This document shows positions 34,900 through 47,692 of a stretch of 64,000 nt of DNA, piece by piece. Both the position numbers and the translations under genes were made by a program. The stretch is from Diphasiastrum complanatum (Eukaryota; Streptophyta; Lycopodiopsida; Lycopodiales; Lycopodiaceae): positions 34,063,078 to 34,127,077 of the forward strand of contig CM055095.1 of assembly GCA_029204225.1 (NCBI GenBank), in the 5' to 3' direction. Under the pieces are notes generated by a model. That model saw only the letters and a program-made list of their open reading frames with translations, was not told where the DNA came from and did no database searches. Numbering within the stretch: position 1 is the first letter of the stretch; each line of letters begins with the position of its first letter.

Positions 34900-35750
34900 C
34901 AATTATTCACACTATTACTCATCGGTGCCCATTACTCATGCTCAGATCTTTACTCGCCATTTGACTTATTACTCATCTTTATTACTCGCGTCTATGTTAT
35001 TATTTGTCCTGTTGATTACTCACCGGCGCCATATAACTCGCGGCGCCACATTACTCGCCCACAATACATAACTTGCGACGCCCCATTACTTGCCCAAAGT
35101 ACATTACTCACCATCAATACATAACTCGTCATCAGTACATAACTCGCCCTCAGACCCTATCCATCCATGTACCCGATTCCGCCCATGGCACTGAAATGTT
35201 GTCCTTCAGGCGCTACTACCCCTCCTTGTCAACGAGTCCGAGTCACTCGAAGAACTGCCACACCTGCTCGACCCAGCCATTCCTCTAGCCCATCTAGATC
35301 CTCGCATACCTCCACCTCACCATCCGTGTTCCAGCAGACTGGATCCACCTCTTCGTCCTCCCCGACCTCATCCACGTCCCCTAGCCAAGAGGAAGGAGAA
35401 ACATCTCTCCGATCTGCCCGCCAACCTGGTGCTCGTGCCACGCATGCACTTTCGTAGTATACCATTTTACCTCTACTTATGGAGCAAGAGATTGTCGCTC
35501 TTCACACCGACGGCTGCCTCGCAGTCTTGACTGCCGCATGCCTCCATAATATGCAAGTACCCATTTTCTAGGACCTTGCTCTAGTCCAACAAGCGTTTTT
35601 CACTTTTTTCACTAACACTTTTACCGTCACCTACAAAGGGCAAAACCAAGTGATCCCCCTCGACCCGTAGCTAATTTCAATAGCTCTCACACTTTCGCAC
35701 TCCGACCATCTACCAGCCACCCGTGCAATCATCAATTATGACATATGTGA
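34900..35750 (+). pseudogene. 5' part of an unrecognised Ser/Thr/Pro-rich gene, cut by element D
   Basis: From 34900 to 35160 short words (ATTACTCGCC, ACATAACTCGCC) repeat irregularly. From ATG 35167 a frame encodes a Ser, Thr, Pro and Arg-rich segment (SSSPSRSSHTSTSPS) and then a globular-looking stretch (EQEIVALHTDGCLAVLTAAC, VTYKGQNQVIPLDP). The single frame runs to 35750 with three stops, all TAG (35455, 35569, 35668). Element D interrupts it at codon TGT-GA, and the same frame resumes at 50588. The layout recalls plant proteins loosely called 'putative plant transposon protein', but that is tentative. Confidence 0.5.
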
Positions 35751-36432
35751 TGTAAAAATTACAGCAAATAAGGATCCTAAAACACTTGAAATGATGAGGG
35801 AAACAATAGATTATGATTTCATAAGATTAGCACAAGTTGAACCATCAAAATCCATCAAAAATCTATGCTTGAACCTCACTAAATGGCCCAAATCCTTGAA
35901 GAAGGCTTCACACGTGTGAAAGTACGGCCTCCCACAGTCTGAGTACTGTACACCAGACCTACATTCAATCCTATAATCATTAGTAATCACAAGTACTCAA
36001 ACAATTATGAACATAGAGAGCAATTGCACCATTATGAGAAAAAAAACATGAAATTGCTTGATTGATTTTGGTGAGATATCATCACCTATATATACATGAT
36101 CCATCACGGTTTTGGGCAGGTATGAGTAGCCCTAAACCTATCCCTAATGCTAATTTTGGTGGATCTTTCATCCCTACCAAGTTAGGGTTGGAATCTTGGA
36201 GATCCCTCAACAATGCAAAAATTACCAAAAATAGCTCCTATTTTTTCTCCCTTGTATCTAAGCATAATTTGGACTCATTCCAAAGGTTCTAACACTTAGG
36301 TCTACTTGAGAACATCCTTATGAATGGAATACTATGCTATTTGGCACGTGTGACAAGCCACATCATGACCATCTAACTATTTACAAGTCATATGACCAAA
36401 ACTAGTCAAGCTAGAATTGTGAATTTTTAACA
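35751..36432 (-). repeat. Element D 3' LTR (682 bp)
   Basis: On the minus strand it starts TGTTAAAAATTC, directly after the polypurine tract GTGAGGAGGAG (36433-36443), and ends GTAATTTTTACA. A minus-strand TATATATA box lies at 36087-36094. By eye it differs from the right LTR at one base (A/C in GAATMCTATG). Confidence 0.95.
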
Positions 36433-36446
36433 CTCCTCCTCACTAT

Positions 36447-37940
36447 CTAGCTTGGTTCAATCATTGATTTACTAATCACTCCAAGTGATGATCTGAACTT
36501 CATAAAAGGTGTCTTTTGAAGTGGTTTAGTAAGTAGATCAGCTACACATTCATTGCTTGGAACATGCTCCAAAGCAATCTCCTTGGCTTGCACCATTTCT
36601 CTCACAAAGTGATGGCATATCTCAATGTGCTTAGATCTTGCATGGAAGATTGGGTTAGATGCAAGGTGTTGGGCTGATATATTGTCATTGTAGATGATTG
36701 GTGCCTCCTCTGAATCCATGATCTTTAGTTACACCAATAATCTCTTGATCCAAAGTACCTCCTTTGTAGTGGTTGTCAAAGAATTATACTCGGCCTCGGT
36801 TGAAGATAGAGATATAGTTTCTTGCTTTTTTGAAAGCCATGAAACCACACCTTCTCCTATGAAAGTTGAATAGGCACTTGTTGATTTCCTATCCCTCTTG
36901 TCCCCTGCAAAATCTGAATCACTAAATGCATGAAGGTTAATCACATCTCCTCTATATAGAATCCCAAAATCCAATGTACCCGAGATGTATCTTAGAATCC
37001 TCTTAGCCTTTTTCCAATGGATATTCAATGGCTTTTGCATGGATGGGCTCAACCTACATACACTAAAGCTAAGATCTGGTCTAGTTATAGTGATCCACAT
37101 TAAGGAACCTATAAGCTGCCTAAACAAAGTGATGTCCATGAAGGATCTTTCATCATCTTCATTTGGCACTTTTACATCTTGCTCCATTGGTGTGTCAAGA
37201 CTTTTGCATACTTCCATCTTAAACTTCTTCAAAAGACTTTGAGCATAGTTTACTTGACTTATAAAGATAAAATCAGACCCTCTAAGTACTTCTATGCCTA
37301 AGATGAAGTGAAGACACCCTAGATCTACCATCTTGAACTCTAAGGATAGATCTATCTTGATTTTTTCAATACCATCAACACTATTTCCACTAATGATGAT
37401 GTCATCTACATAAATGAGTAAAAGTACAATACCAACATCATCAAACTTAATGTAAAGAGTGGGATCATATTCACTTTGAACAAAAGAAAGTGAAATAAGA
37501 TAGCAATGTAGTCTTGAATTCCAAGATCTCGAGGCTTGCTTCAAGCCATAGATGCTTCTTTGGAGATGGCATACTTTGTTCTCCATTCCATGCTTGATGA
37601 ACCCTTGTGGCTGCTCCATATAGATATCCTCTTCCAAAAAACCATTCAAGAAAGCATTAGAGACATCCATTTGACATAGAATCCGTCCAAAATGTGATGC
37701 AAGTGCAATGATTAGTCTTATTGTGACCATCTTGGCCATGGGTGCAAAAGTTTCCTCATAGTCTATCCCTCTCTCTTGAGCATAACCTGTTGCAACTAAT
37801 CTTGCTTTATGTTTGTTAACACTCCCATTTGCATTCAACTTAAGCTTGAAGACCCACTTGCATCCTATTACATTCTTTTGAGGTCTCTCAACAAGCAACC
37901 AAGTTTCATTCTCAATCAAGGCATCATACTCATCCAACAT
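36447..37940 (-). pseudogene. Element D reverse transcriptase and RNase H
   Basis: A 403-codon open frame (37940-36729) holds WLLVERPQKN, CKWVFKLKLNANG, CQMDVSNAFLNG (motif A), YGLKQASRSWN, IYVDDIIISG (motif C), GSLMWITITRPDLS, FSDSDFAGDKRDRKS and SSTEAEYNS. One TAA (in place of a sense codon such as GAA) follows RLLV. The same frame then continues to the end of RNase H (IYNDNISAQH, CVADLLTKPLQ). All polymerase and RNase H catalytic residues I can check are present, so this is a near-intact enzyme with one nonsense change. Confidence 0.93.
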
Positions 37941-39337
37941 AGCTTTATACCATTCTTTGGAGTTAATGCATCTTCAACATTAGATGGTTCTTCAAAACTA
38001 GATAAAGCATAAGAAGTGGATGAGATACCCTCAACTTGCTGTCCTTTGCCTTGATATGTGAGCCTTGATGGCTCCACTTTTGCCCTTGAAGATCTCCTTG
38101 GTGTGATAGGTGGGTTTGGTGCTTGCTCCTCCATGAGCTCCTCCTCAAAACCAAGATCTTGCTCCTCGGCCATCTTCTTCTTGATTGTTGGAGCACTTGA
38201 GCCTTCTTCAAGCATATGCATATGATGTTCATCAAAGATGACATCCCTTGAAACAACAAATTTGTTCAAGGATGGGAGATAGACTTTGTAGCCCTTGCTT
38301 GAGCTTGCATATCCAAGCATGATCCCTCTTGTGGAAGATGGATCCTCCTTGGTTCTTGTTTCCAATGGCACATGCACATAACATATACACCCAAAAACTT
38401 TCAAGTGATTAAGATTGGGTTTCTTTCCATACAACATCTCATAAGGAGTTTTGCCTTCAATTGCTTTGCAAGACACCCTATTCATCAAGTAGTTTGCACA
38501 TACAAGAGACTCACCCCAAAAGGATTTGGGCAAACAAGCATTTAATCTTAAAGCCTTAGAACATTCACATAATGTTCTATTCCTTCTTTCAGCAACTCCA
38601 TTTTGTTGAGGAGTGTAAGGACAAGAAGTCTCTTTCTTGATCCCTTCCTCCTCACAAAAGGCCTTGAACTCATTGGAGATGAATTCTCCACCATTGTCAC
38701 TTCTAAGAATCTTGATGCTATGATTATGATGCTTTTCCACAAACAACTTGAATTTTACAAAAGTATCAAATACTTGAGACTTGAAGGAAAGTAAGAACAC
38801 CCAACAATATCTTGAGTAGTCATCAATGAAGGTTAAAAACATGGATGAACCTCCATTAGATTTGGTGCTAACAATGTGCACATCCGAGTGTATGAGTTCA
38901 AGAGGATGAGATGACTTTGTGATGGAGTTAGGAAACACCTTCTTATGTGCCTTGGATAAGGCACAAGCTTCACAAACCTTGTCTTCCTTCCCAATAGACC
39001 TTGGTAGGCCTAAAGCATACTCCTCCTTGATCATAGCCTCCATGGAACCCGAGTTGACATGTCCAAGTCTTTTGTGCCATAAAGTAAAGGTAGATATTTT
39101 GCTCTTCTCGGCCAACATGACAACATTAGTATCCACAAATGCATCCAGCTTATAAAGTTTGCCAAGTCTAGTGCCCTTAGCCACTATCTTACCCTTCTTC
39201 TTGATGAAACATTCATTTGAAGCAAAGTCAACATTGAAACCATTGTCTACCATTTGGCCAACACTTAGTAGATTCTTTGTTATTGTAGGAATGTAAAAAC
39301 ACCTTCTATGTTGATCTTTTTGGAAGATCCTAAGCAA
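37916..39337 (-). pseudogene. Element D GAG-pre-integrase and integrase
   Basis: An open frame of more than 460 codons carries LLSVGQMVDNG, the HHCC zinc region (LWHKRLGHVN to CEACALSKAHK), and the catalytic acids in LIHSDVHIV, ILRSDNGGEF and QQNGVAERRNRT. The C-terminal part (VFGCICYVHVPLETR, RDVIFDE) and an acidic linker follow. Two one-base deletions break it from its neighbours: one near 39290 in the protease end and one in CCAAAGAATGG near 37965, just before RT. Otherwise the integrase looks complete. Confidence 0.93.
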
Positions 39338-39638
39338 AGGGGAATGCTACCAACTCCTTCAATCTTACAAGCTTCATCATTTGCTGTATAGATAGACTTT
39401 ATAGGTCCATCATAAGATAAGAGAGAAGAGAAAAACTCCCTTTTACTAGTCATGTGTGAACTAGCACCCGAGTCAATCCACCAAGGATCTTCTCCTTTGA
39501 AGCTTGTTGAAGAAAATATGGACATCATGAGAGAGTCCTCATGTGAACTCTCCTCCTCCTCCTCTTTGCTCATGTTGGCTTGGCTTTGATCTTGCTTCCT
39601 CTTGAAGCATTCCGAGGCATAATGCCCCATCTTGCTAC
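39220..39638 (-). repeat. Left arm of a 420-bp internal duplication in element D
   Basis: It is identical to 47900-48319 except for two substitutions and one single-base deletion. It codes from the zinc knuckle (SKMGHYASEC) through the protease active site (DSGASSHM) to LLSVGQMVDNG. The deletion, GTAAAAACACC against GTACAAAACACC, shifts the frame in this arm only. Confidence 0.95.
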
Positions 39639-40417
39639 CTGTGATTGGATTTTCAAGATCAGACCATGTAGGCAAGCTAATTTCACTACTCTGATTCCAT
39701 TTAGACACCTTGTGAGGGTTGGTAGGATGATCTTGATGCTCTACGAGGGTTCTGAAGATTCAGCTTCTAGGAATCCTCGCACACAGTAAGAAAATGATGA
39801 TTCCTCCATCAAGAACTCTCGTAGAGATTTTCATGGATGCAATTGGGTCAAATCTAGTGACTGTCCAAGTTTCAAGAGCTATCTCCCAGGGGATCTCCAA
39901 AAATCATGAAAAAATACTCTTTTAGAGTGTTTTTGACGAGATTTTGAGATTTTCTTATTTTTAACTTTTGCAATTTGGTAATCAGCTTCATCCATGCTTG
40001 ATCTGACTATTGGTAGTTCTCTGAAAGTTCTGATGGACATTTGGTAACAGATCCATCAGTCTTTGGTGAATTTTGCCCTTAATTTAACATAGTTACTGAG
40101 ATCGAGGTCTCTGATCTGCAAATTTAGTGGACTTATTGGCATCTCTGATGATCGGCTTCCTTCTTGATCTCCTCTAGATCTGGATCCTTTTTGGATCCTG
40201 ATGAATTTCCCCGATCTTGCCAGATCTGGCCAAATCTTGAGGGATCTAGCTGGATTTGGCTTGATCTTTCTAGATCTAGTGATGATGGTCTATCAGAATA
40301 GCTTTTTGTAATGTGCCACCATCAATCTTGATCTATCTCACTGTGGTGGCCAGTACTTGTGCAACCGACTACCATTGATGGGTGTATCGAACAGTGTCTC
40401 ATCTAGCTTCTCTAAAT

Positions 40418-41540
40418 TCAGGCTCCATGATTAAGAATTTCCTTGATCCGATAAGGACCTTCGTCTGTGAATTTTAATTTTCCTTTGATCGCCTTGGTTT
40501 TATACATCAGGATCAGATCTCTTGAGCGAAGATCTTTCTTTTGTAACCTCCGATTATGCCATGTTTTGCGTCTTTCCTTTTTAGCTGCCAATGCATGCAC
40601 AACTAGTAAACATGTTTCATAGAGTTTATGCAAAGCTTCGTGGCGTAGTTGTAGAGATTTGGATTCAATAGCAATCCTTAATGAAGGAATTAGAAACTCT
40701 ATTGGCATTACAGCATCCTGACCATATACCAATTGGAAGGGTGTTTGATCAGTGTTTCATTTATATGTTGTCCTGAATGCCCACAAAGCAGCATGCAACT
40801 TATGTTCCCAATCTGATCTGCTAGCTTCAACTGTTTTCGTGAGCACGCTACACATGATCTTATTGGATGATTCTGCTTGCCCATTACCACGAGGATAATA
40901 AGGCATACTAGTTCTATGGATTACGAAGAATTCCTCCAACAGGACCTTGATGGTTTCATTGATGAAATGACTTCCGCGATCGTTGACTAGCTCCACCGGG
41001 CATCCAAAGCACACAATGATATTTTCATAAAGGATGAGCAGTGGTCCTAGCATCAGCTACTCTTACTGCCTTGGCTTCAATCCACTTGGTGAGATAGTCT
41101 GTGGCTACGATTATGTATCGAGCCTAGGAACTCCTTGCTGCAGGGTGAATTGGACCGATGTCATCCAATCCCCACTTTTCGAATGGTGCTTGGGCTAAGA
41201 CCGGGTGCAGTAGGTCATAATTCAATCTTGTTGGTCTCCTCGCCATTTGGCACACACCACACTTTTTCAAGTATCCTTCCGTATCCTTATGAATCGTTGG
41301 CCACCAACATCCTGATTGCAGGATCTTGTGAACTGTAATGTCGAATGCAAAATGGCCTCCACCCATGCCTTCATGTGAAAGCGAAATGATCTAGGTGGCC
41401 TCATGAGGGAGAATACATCGCCGAAGAATCCCGTCTAGACCTCTTCGATACAACTAGACGACAATCAGCTGATAAGGTCTAGCCTTCAAGATCAATTTCC
41501 GTTGTTCCGCCTTTGGTAGTGACTTGTCTGGTTGGCCCCG
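40418..41540 (-). pseudogene. Gypsy J integrase
   Basis: The minus strand reads, in order: the zinc finger end (CGVCQMARRP, with HKILQSGCWWPTI before it), WGLDDIGPI (first Asp), CFGCPVELVNDRGSHF (second Asp), GNGQAESSNK (Glu) and the C-terminal segment HKLYETCLLVVHALAAKK to DEGPYRIKEI. Frame changes at about 41120, 41055 and 40735 separate four pieces. The catalytic acids all survive. Confidence 0.88.
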
Positions 41541-42901
41541 CATTAGATATTCAACAATGTCGGCAGCCCATCTGGTACTGTGTCCACGTAAAATAAGACA
41601 GCATCAGCCAGCTCATCGTCGGGTTGGGTTGCAATCTCCTTTCCCTTGATTCGTGACACATGATCTGCCATATAGTGTTGTTTTCCCCTGCAAACTACTA
41701 TCCAAAAATCAAACTCCAACAACAAAAGTAGCCATCTGGTGATTCTCCCGATGTTGCAAGTTTTGTTAACGAGATAGAGCAAGGGTTGATGGTCCGTTTA
41801 GAAAGCAAAATGTGTGGCCATTAAGTAATGCCGAAATTTCTTAACCGCATAGATCATTGCCAGTGCTTCTCGTTCTGTGGTTGAATAGTTCATTTCTGTA
41901 TCACTAAGCTGTCGGCTTGCAAATCGGATTGGAAAATTCTTTTTGTGTTCACCTGGCTGGGTTAAGACTGCTCCAACTGCAACTTCGATGCGTCTGTATG
42001 CACATGAAACTCAATGGACCAATTGGGTGGGCGTAAGATTGGTGCTGCAACCAATGTATCCTTAAGCTTTTGGAAAGCCTTTAGGGCTTCCTCGTTCCAA
42101 TGTGGATCCGTTGTGAGTTTGTAAATTGGTCGGGCTAACTTCGCAAAATCAAGAATGAAGATCCTATAATAGTTAGCATAACCCATGAAGATGTAGACTT
42201 CGCGGATCGTTCTCGGTGGTGGTAGATCAACAATGATCCTAATCTTTGATAGATCTATGGCGATCCCATGTCTTGACACTATATGGCCGAGAATCAAGCC
42301 ATGTGTCACTCAGAATTGACATTTTTCTGGATTCAAGGAGATCTAGTAGTCGCGACATTTCTGTAACACTTTCTCCAAATTGGATAAGTGTTCTGAATCT
42401 GGTCCATGCACGCACAGATCGTCCAAGAAAATTTCCAGAAATTTTTGCAAATAATCCTTGAATGTCGTCTGCATGACTCGTTTGAAGGTGCTTGGGGCAT
42501 TGCAAAGTCAAATGGCATCACTTTATAGGCATAGGTTCTCCATTCCGTGGAAAATGTTGTCTTGTGTTGGTCTTGGGGGGCTATCTTCACCTGGTTGTAG
42601 CCGCTGAAGCCGTCTAGAAAACTGTAGGCTTCGGCGCCAGCTACTCTGTCGAGGACACTTTCCGTAAATGGTAAAAGAAAATGGTCCTTTTTGGTGACTG
42701 CATTTCCTTCAAATTCACACAAATCCGCATTTTGTCGTTCTTCTTGGGTACTATAACTATCGGCGATACCCATTCTGTGTGCTCGATTTCATAGATGAAA
42801 TCTGCATCCATCAGCTTCTGCAACTCCTGCTTGATCAGCTTTATATAATTCGGGTTGCAACGATAGTAACGGCTTACCTTGGGGACTGCTCCATTCACCA
42901 A
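41541..42901 (-). pseudogene. Gypsy J reverse transcriptase and RNase H
   Basis: RT pieces: LMDADFIYEIEHTEWVSP, VIVPKKNDKMRICV, SFLDGFSGYNQV, TTFSTEWRTYAYKVMPF, then a shift and the FLDDL-type catalytic box near 42423. GLILGHIVSRHGI and VYIFMGYANYYRIF close RT. RNase H pieces (FHVHTDASK, LYLVNKTC, RWLLLLLEFDF, HYMADHVSRI) extend to 41543. There are at least four frame breaks. Confidence 0.85.
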
Positions 42902-43707
42902 GGGTATGGTGTGTTGGACTACTATTGGTGGAATGTCCTTAAGATCACTATAACTCTAGGCAAAACAGTCTTTATACTCCACCAACAATGATCGTAGTTT
43001 CTTGAACTGTATGGGTGTTAATTGCTCTCCCACATGTACTATCCTTTCTTCTTCACCTGGATCGGCAAGGTTCATCGGCTGTGTTCGCGCAGGTCCCTCA
43101 AAGACTTGTTCCGCTGGTGCTTGACTTTGATCAGGTTTTCTTTGGGCTTGCGGCATCATGATTACCACGTCGTCCAAGGTATAATTCTTGAAAGTCTCAG
43201 GCATCTCGTGAACTGGCACTCGTGGAGATTCCTCTTTCAGCATATTGATCTTAGCCCGACTGGTCATTTTTTGGTTTTCTGTCACTTGTGTAGAAGATGA
43301 CGCTGTATCTGAGTCCATCTTGATTAAGTTCAAGGAATCCAACACTTTCTTTTTGCTCTTTTTTGTCATTTTGGTGGATTCGTCCTTGTTTTCTTTCATC
43401 GGAACTGCTGTGACATTCGCCTCGTGGTTGCGAATATCGACGTCCACTGTAGTTATCGCCTCTTCGGGTAGATCACTCCAACGGATAACCTGGTTGTAGC
43501 GTTGCTTCAACTAATTCTTCTTATTCGCAGGTGCCTTGGGTGAATCGATCCTTGAGACTTTCGCCATGGCAGACTTTTGCGTTGGTTGAGATGGTACTTT
43601 CTTGGCTCATTTGCATTTGAGAGAACTAGGAGCTCCATCTCCTCTTCCTCCTTTGTGAATGTGAGCCTTGGGATCTTGATCTTGCTAGGTCTCATGTGCC
43701 CCATCAC
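42902..43707 (-). pseudogene. Gypsy J region upstream of RT
   Basis: The minus frame 43510-42956 encodes a hydrophilic linker (DESTKMTKKSKKKVLDSLN) ending EQLTPIQFKKLRSLLVEYKDCFA, the usual lead-in to gypsy RT. 43707-43507 continues the hydrophilic part. A protease active site is not readable. Nothing recognisable follows up to 44240. Confidence 0.6.
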
Positions 43708-44239
43708 ATGAATTCATGTACTCCTCACCCTCTATTATGGAATCCATCTCCTCTTGAGCTTCACTTTGATATGAGCTTTGCGGTAGCTTGTGGTTATTCT
43801 TCATCTTTGGTTCTCTTCAACATAGGTGTGGTGGTTGCCTCCTTGTTCTAGCTTGCTTGGCTTGTTTAGTTCACTAATTTTGTCCTCCTCTAATGTGCAA
43901 GCGATGCAGAAGGAGGGAATTTTGTTTCGTTGTTTTCTAGCTGAAATGAAAAATAAGATTTGCATTTACAAAAGAAATGATGTTAGTTAGTAATGGTACA
44001 TTGTCTTGAAGTTTGGACCCCATGTGTTTACTAGTGAGGTAAAGTCACCAAAGCTGCGCGGGCAGACCAGAAACTCAGTCGGAGTTTTGAAACTCGACGA
44101 TTTTCTCTCCTACGTGGCATTTCTTAGAAGGCCCTTTTGGTGTATGGATTTGCTCTAATGATTATGTTTCAGGAGGACAAAGGGGACACGTGCAATTATA
44201 GCAGAGCTATGAGGGTAGTCAAGTAGATAAAAAACTTGA

Positions 44240-45940
44240 GTAGCTCAAACAATGCCAGAAATCCAATCATCGGGTCTCTAAATCCCTTTACAAGCACAAG
44301 CCAAGAGTTATGCCCAAAATGTGTTGGTGGCCCCGAGATCACAATCAATCCATAACGAATGTAATCTCTTCTTGATTCAATGATGTTTAAGATGCCTCCA
44401 TTTCAGTTTCATCTCTGCAAAGGTCCAAGTAGAAGGACTCTTACTACAACCTCTTTGTTTGGTTAGTGCCCAAGGGTTGATACTATTGTCATTAGGTGCA
44501 TCGCTATGCCATTTGATTGGTTAGATGACCACTATGCCCTCTGATTTTCATGAATGACTTGTCTTTGTCTTTGTTACATTTTAATATAAATTTTGAGTTG
44601 GCTTCTGGGATCCCTTTTCATAAAGGGCAAAGAATATCTTGGACTTAATCCACATTGATCTATGCAGACTACCATGCAGGCTGACACATTCGGACTATAC
44701 AAGTTTAACTATTAATACAAAGATGTTCGACTCTGGGTGTAAAGCACATGTAGTTAGCTACCAATGGGAGATGGCTACCAATCATTCAACTATGAAATGA
44801 CGACCATGAATGGGAGAGCATTACTAAGGCTATGTGTTACTTGTTGATGGTGAAAGCACGAATGGTTTGATGGATGTTTTTCATGCGCTAAGTTTGTGAT
44901 ACATTTGTCATGTGCATATTTATGAAGGTGTGACACTTGTAGGGGCCTTGTGTTAGCTTTTGTTTGAAGGTTCATTTGATGTGTGCTTGTTTGGACCCAA
45001 ATACTCCATAATCCACTTGGATTACTTTAGTGATTTGACCATGTGAAACTAAGAGGAGGCTTTTGTTGTGGTGCTAACTTTATAAACCAAAATTGTGGGG
45101 CCTACGGAGTGAAAGTTCTACAGCAATCTTGTGAAAGTGGAACTTTTACGATCTGAAGGAACAACTGGAATGAATCACAGGCATTAATGGATGGAGAAGA
45201 GCACTAGCAAGAATGATGGCTTCAAGCATAGAGATGGCACCAGGCCTCAGTCGAGACAAAAAAAGTGTGTAGTTGCACATCCTCTACCCATGCCAAGAGA
45301 AGTACAAGCATGAAACATGGAGGGACTATGTCTTGAAAGACTAAGATGAGGACAAAGCCCCAAAGCAAGTTTGGAAAGTCTAAGATTGAGCCTCCCACCT
45401 GTGAGGAGTTAATCAAGTAGTAGCAAGTCATGAACTAGCTCATGGGACCTATGTAGGGCCTAGACAACTCATGTGACCCATGTCCAGGAGTTGAGCTGAT
45501 TCTACCAAACTTAGTCGTCCAAAAGTAAACTAAATCCAAAAGAGCAGAATGTTTCAGAACAAAGCGAGCATGTAAAATCCCCACAGACTTATAAAGGGAG
45601 TTAGAATGTCAAAAAGTTGGGGTGCTCAACCAACACCAAGAGTCCAATTACCAAGTCTTCGCTCACCTTATCGATACAAGTCAAGCGCCATGTCCTAGTG
45701 GCCTCAAAATCAATCAAATCCATAATGAATGTAATCTCTTATTAATCTTATAAAGTTAATCGTTGGAAATGGAAATGCTTAAAATTTCAATTTCACCTTC
45801 GTGACAAGTCCAAGTGGAAAGACCATCACTACAACTTTTTTGTTAGGTTGACGCCCGAGGACCGCGGCACCTCTATCGCTATGCCATTTGATTGGTTCGG
45901 CGACCACTATGTCTTACGGATTTTCACAAATGACTTGGGA
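44240..45940. repeat. Diverged direct repeats, about 1.4 kb apart
   Basis: 44240-44570 and 45630-45940 share AATGAATGTAATCTCTT-like, CAAGTCCAAGT.GAA.GAC, ATCGCTATGCCATTTGATTGGTT and GACCACTATG in the same order. They could be LTRs of an old short element or a segmental duplication. No coding lies between them. 45941-46551 has nothing recognisable. Confidence 0.6.
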
Positions 45941-46551
45941 AATTTTTTCATAGGTGATGCTTCTTGGTTTCCAAGGAGAGGCTCAAACTTGGGACCAAAG
46001 AAACTTTGGAGGCAAGCTAACCAACACAGCCAACCCCATTGGATGTCTCTTCATAGGTAATGAATGGTTGGACTTGTTACTAAACTTCTATGCAAGAAGG
46101 CTTCTTGCATTCTTGCCTCGTTAAATGTAACACGCAAGAAAGAATCTAAAGAATCAAGATTCTCTTGGGTAATAGGTGCTTTAAGTGACTAATAGCCTCC
46201 AATTGCAGGATTTGGACTCTCATCTAGGAGTAATAACTTCCTGAAGAGTGATTAGTGCCAGCTGTTGCCAAAGAAAAGAGAGAGTGCCATAGCTAGAATC
46301 TTAACCGGATGTGTGAACTCAACAGGGGAGAAATGCACAGATTGATCTTGATATTTTCCTCCTGGTTCATCCATTCAAATGAACATGGGATGGCTCATCA
46401 AAAAATTAATTCACAACACGCATAATGCAGACACAACCTCATCCAAAAGCAAAAATATTCTACTCAAATCTTCAGGCCTTCAATCTATCTTGATCCCCTT
46501 CAAAAGTAGCGGTCTAGAGCATTCACAGAACGATATGGGGAGTGATGGAGA

Positions 46552-46698
<147 letters not shown>

Positions 46699-47530
46699 TT
46701 CTACTACCAACTCACAAGCACCTTACCTTATCAGAACTGCTTGTGAAAGAATGTTTCGGTGCTATAGAGCCCGATCAAAATTTTCAAAACCTTTTGTATT
46801 GCTCTACTCAGGCCATAATCCCCGAAAAGCCGCCTGGGCATTATGGCCCATAATTTCATGCCCGGGCTGGCCAGGCCAAGCTAAACTCATGTCAAAGGGC
46901 TTTACATCCAGTTGAAAATATTTGAAGTGCATGGATGCATGCATCCATAACAAGCCATGTCACTAAAATTTGGTATTGTACATGTGTGACCATCACCACT
47001 GCTTGTGAAAGAATGTTTCAGTGCTGTCGATGCGTTATTATCTTCAGCCACAGCCTTTTCCTTTATCTGTTATCGTCCTAGGTAGTCGCAACAACTACCA
47101 TTGGCAATAAGCCAAACCATGGGCCAATACCACCAGAAAAATAACAGTGGCAAAAAACCAAGATAAACCAGAGGAACAACAAATTTTAAGCCTTGAATAT
47201 ATCATATGCAAAAAAAGCCACAAAAATAGTCAGAACTTACCTCAATACTTGAAACAAGAAATAAAAGCAAAAATCTTATAGTTTAACAGTGGAAAGAATT
47301 CTGTGCTCAGAAGTTCCTGCAAAGTTATGACACTAGATATTGCAGTTTGCACAAAGGTATGAAACTAGCTATTGCAGTTTGCGCAAAGGTATGAACCTAG
47401 CTATTGCTATTTGCCAAGTGCACTAAACAGCATATTTGCTCTTCCAAGTTGAATAGCCAAAAATATAAGGAAACATTTATTCTAGGCTTCATCACTGTAA
47501 ACCAGCATTTAAGATTCCCTAGGTGGGCAT

Positions 47531-47692
47531 TTAAGATTCCCTAGGTGGGCCTTTCTTTGCAGCTTCAGCAGCCGCTTTTTCAGCTTCTATTCCATTAACA
47601 ATTTCTTCTATCTCGGTCTCCTCCAGTAATCGCAAACCCTGGTCTCTGGTCATAACTGCGATTTCTATGTTCTTGCCCCCACTCTCTACCAC
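47531..47692 (-). pseudogene. PAD1: Proteasome subunit alpha type-7 (PAD1), last exon only
   Basis: On the minus strand, after an acceptor ending TTTTCAG at 47693, 53 codons run [17 protein letters not shown] to [14 protein letters not shown], then RES and TAA (47531-47533). This is the C-terminus of the 20S proteasome alpha-7 subunit (PSMA7/PAD1), which forms part of the outer ring. Only the terminal exon and about 200 bp of intron are present; the intron is cut at 47899 by element D sequence. The exon is undamaged. The stop region is part of a 20-bp tandem duplication (ATTTAAGATTCCCTAGGTGG, twice). Confidence 0.85.

Noticed and set aside
36062-36292. A 76-codon plus-strand ORF repeated exactly at 50217-50447, which looks like a conserved gene pair
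   Set aside because: Both copies lie in the two LTRs of element D. Identity reflects the LTR, not coding selection.
37916-37940. Programmed frameshift between element D integrase and RT
   Set aside because: Plant copia elements use one continuous frame, and a single missing base at CCAAAGAATGG explains the break.
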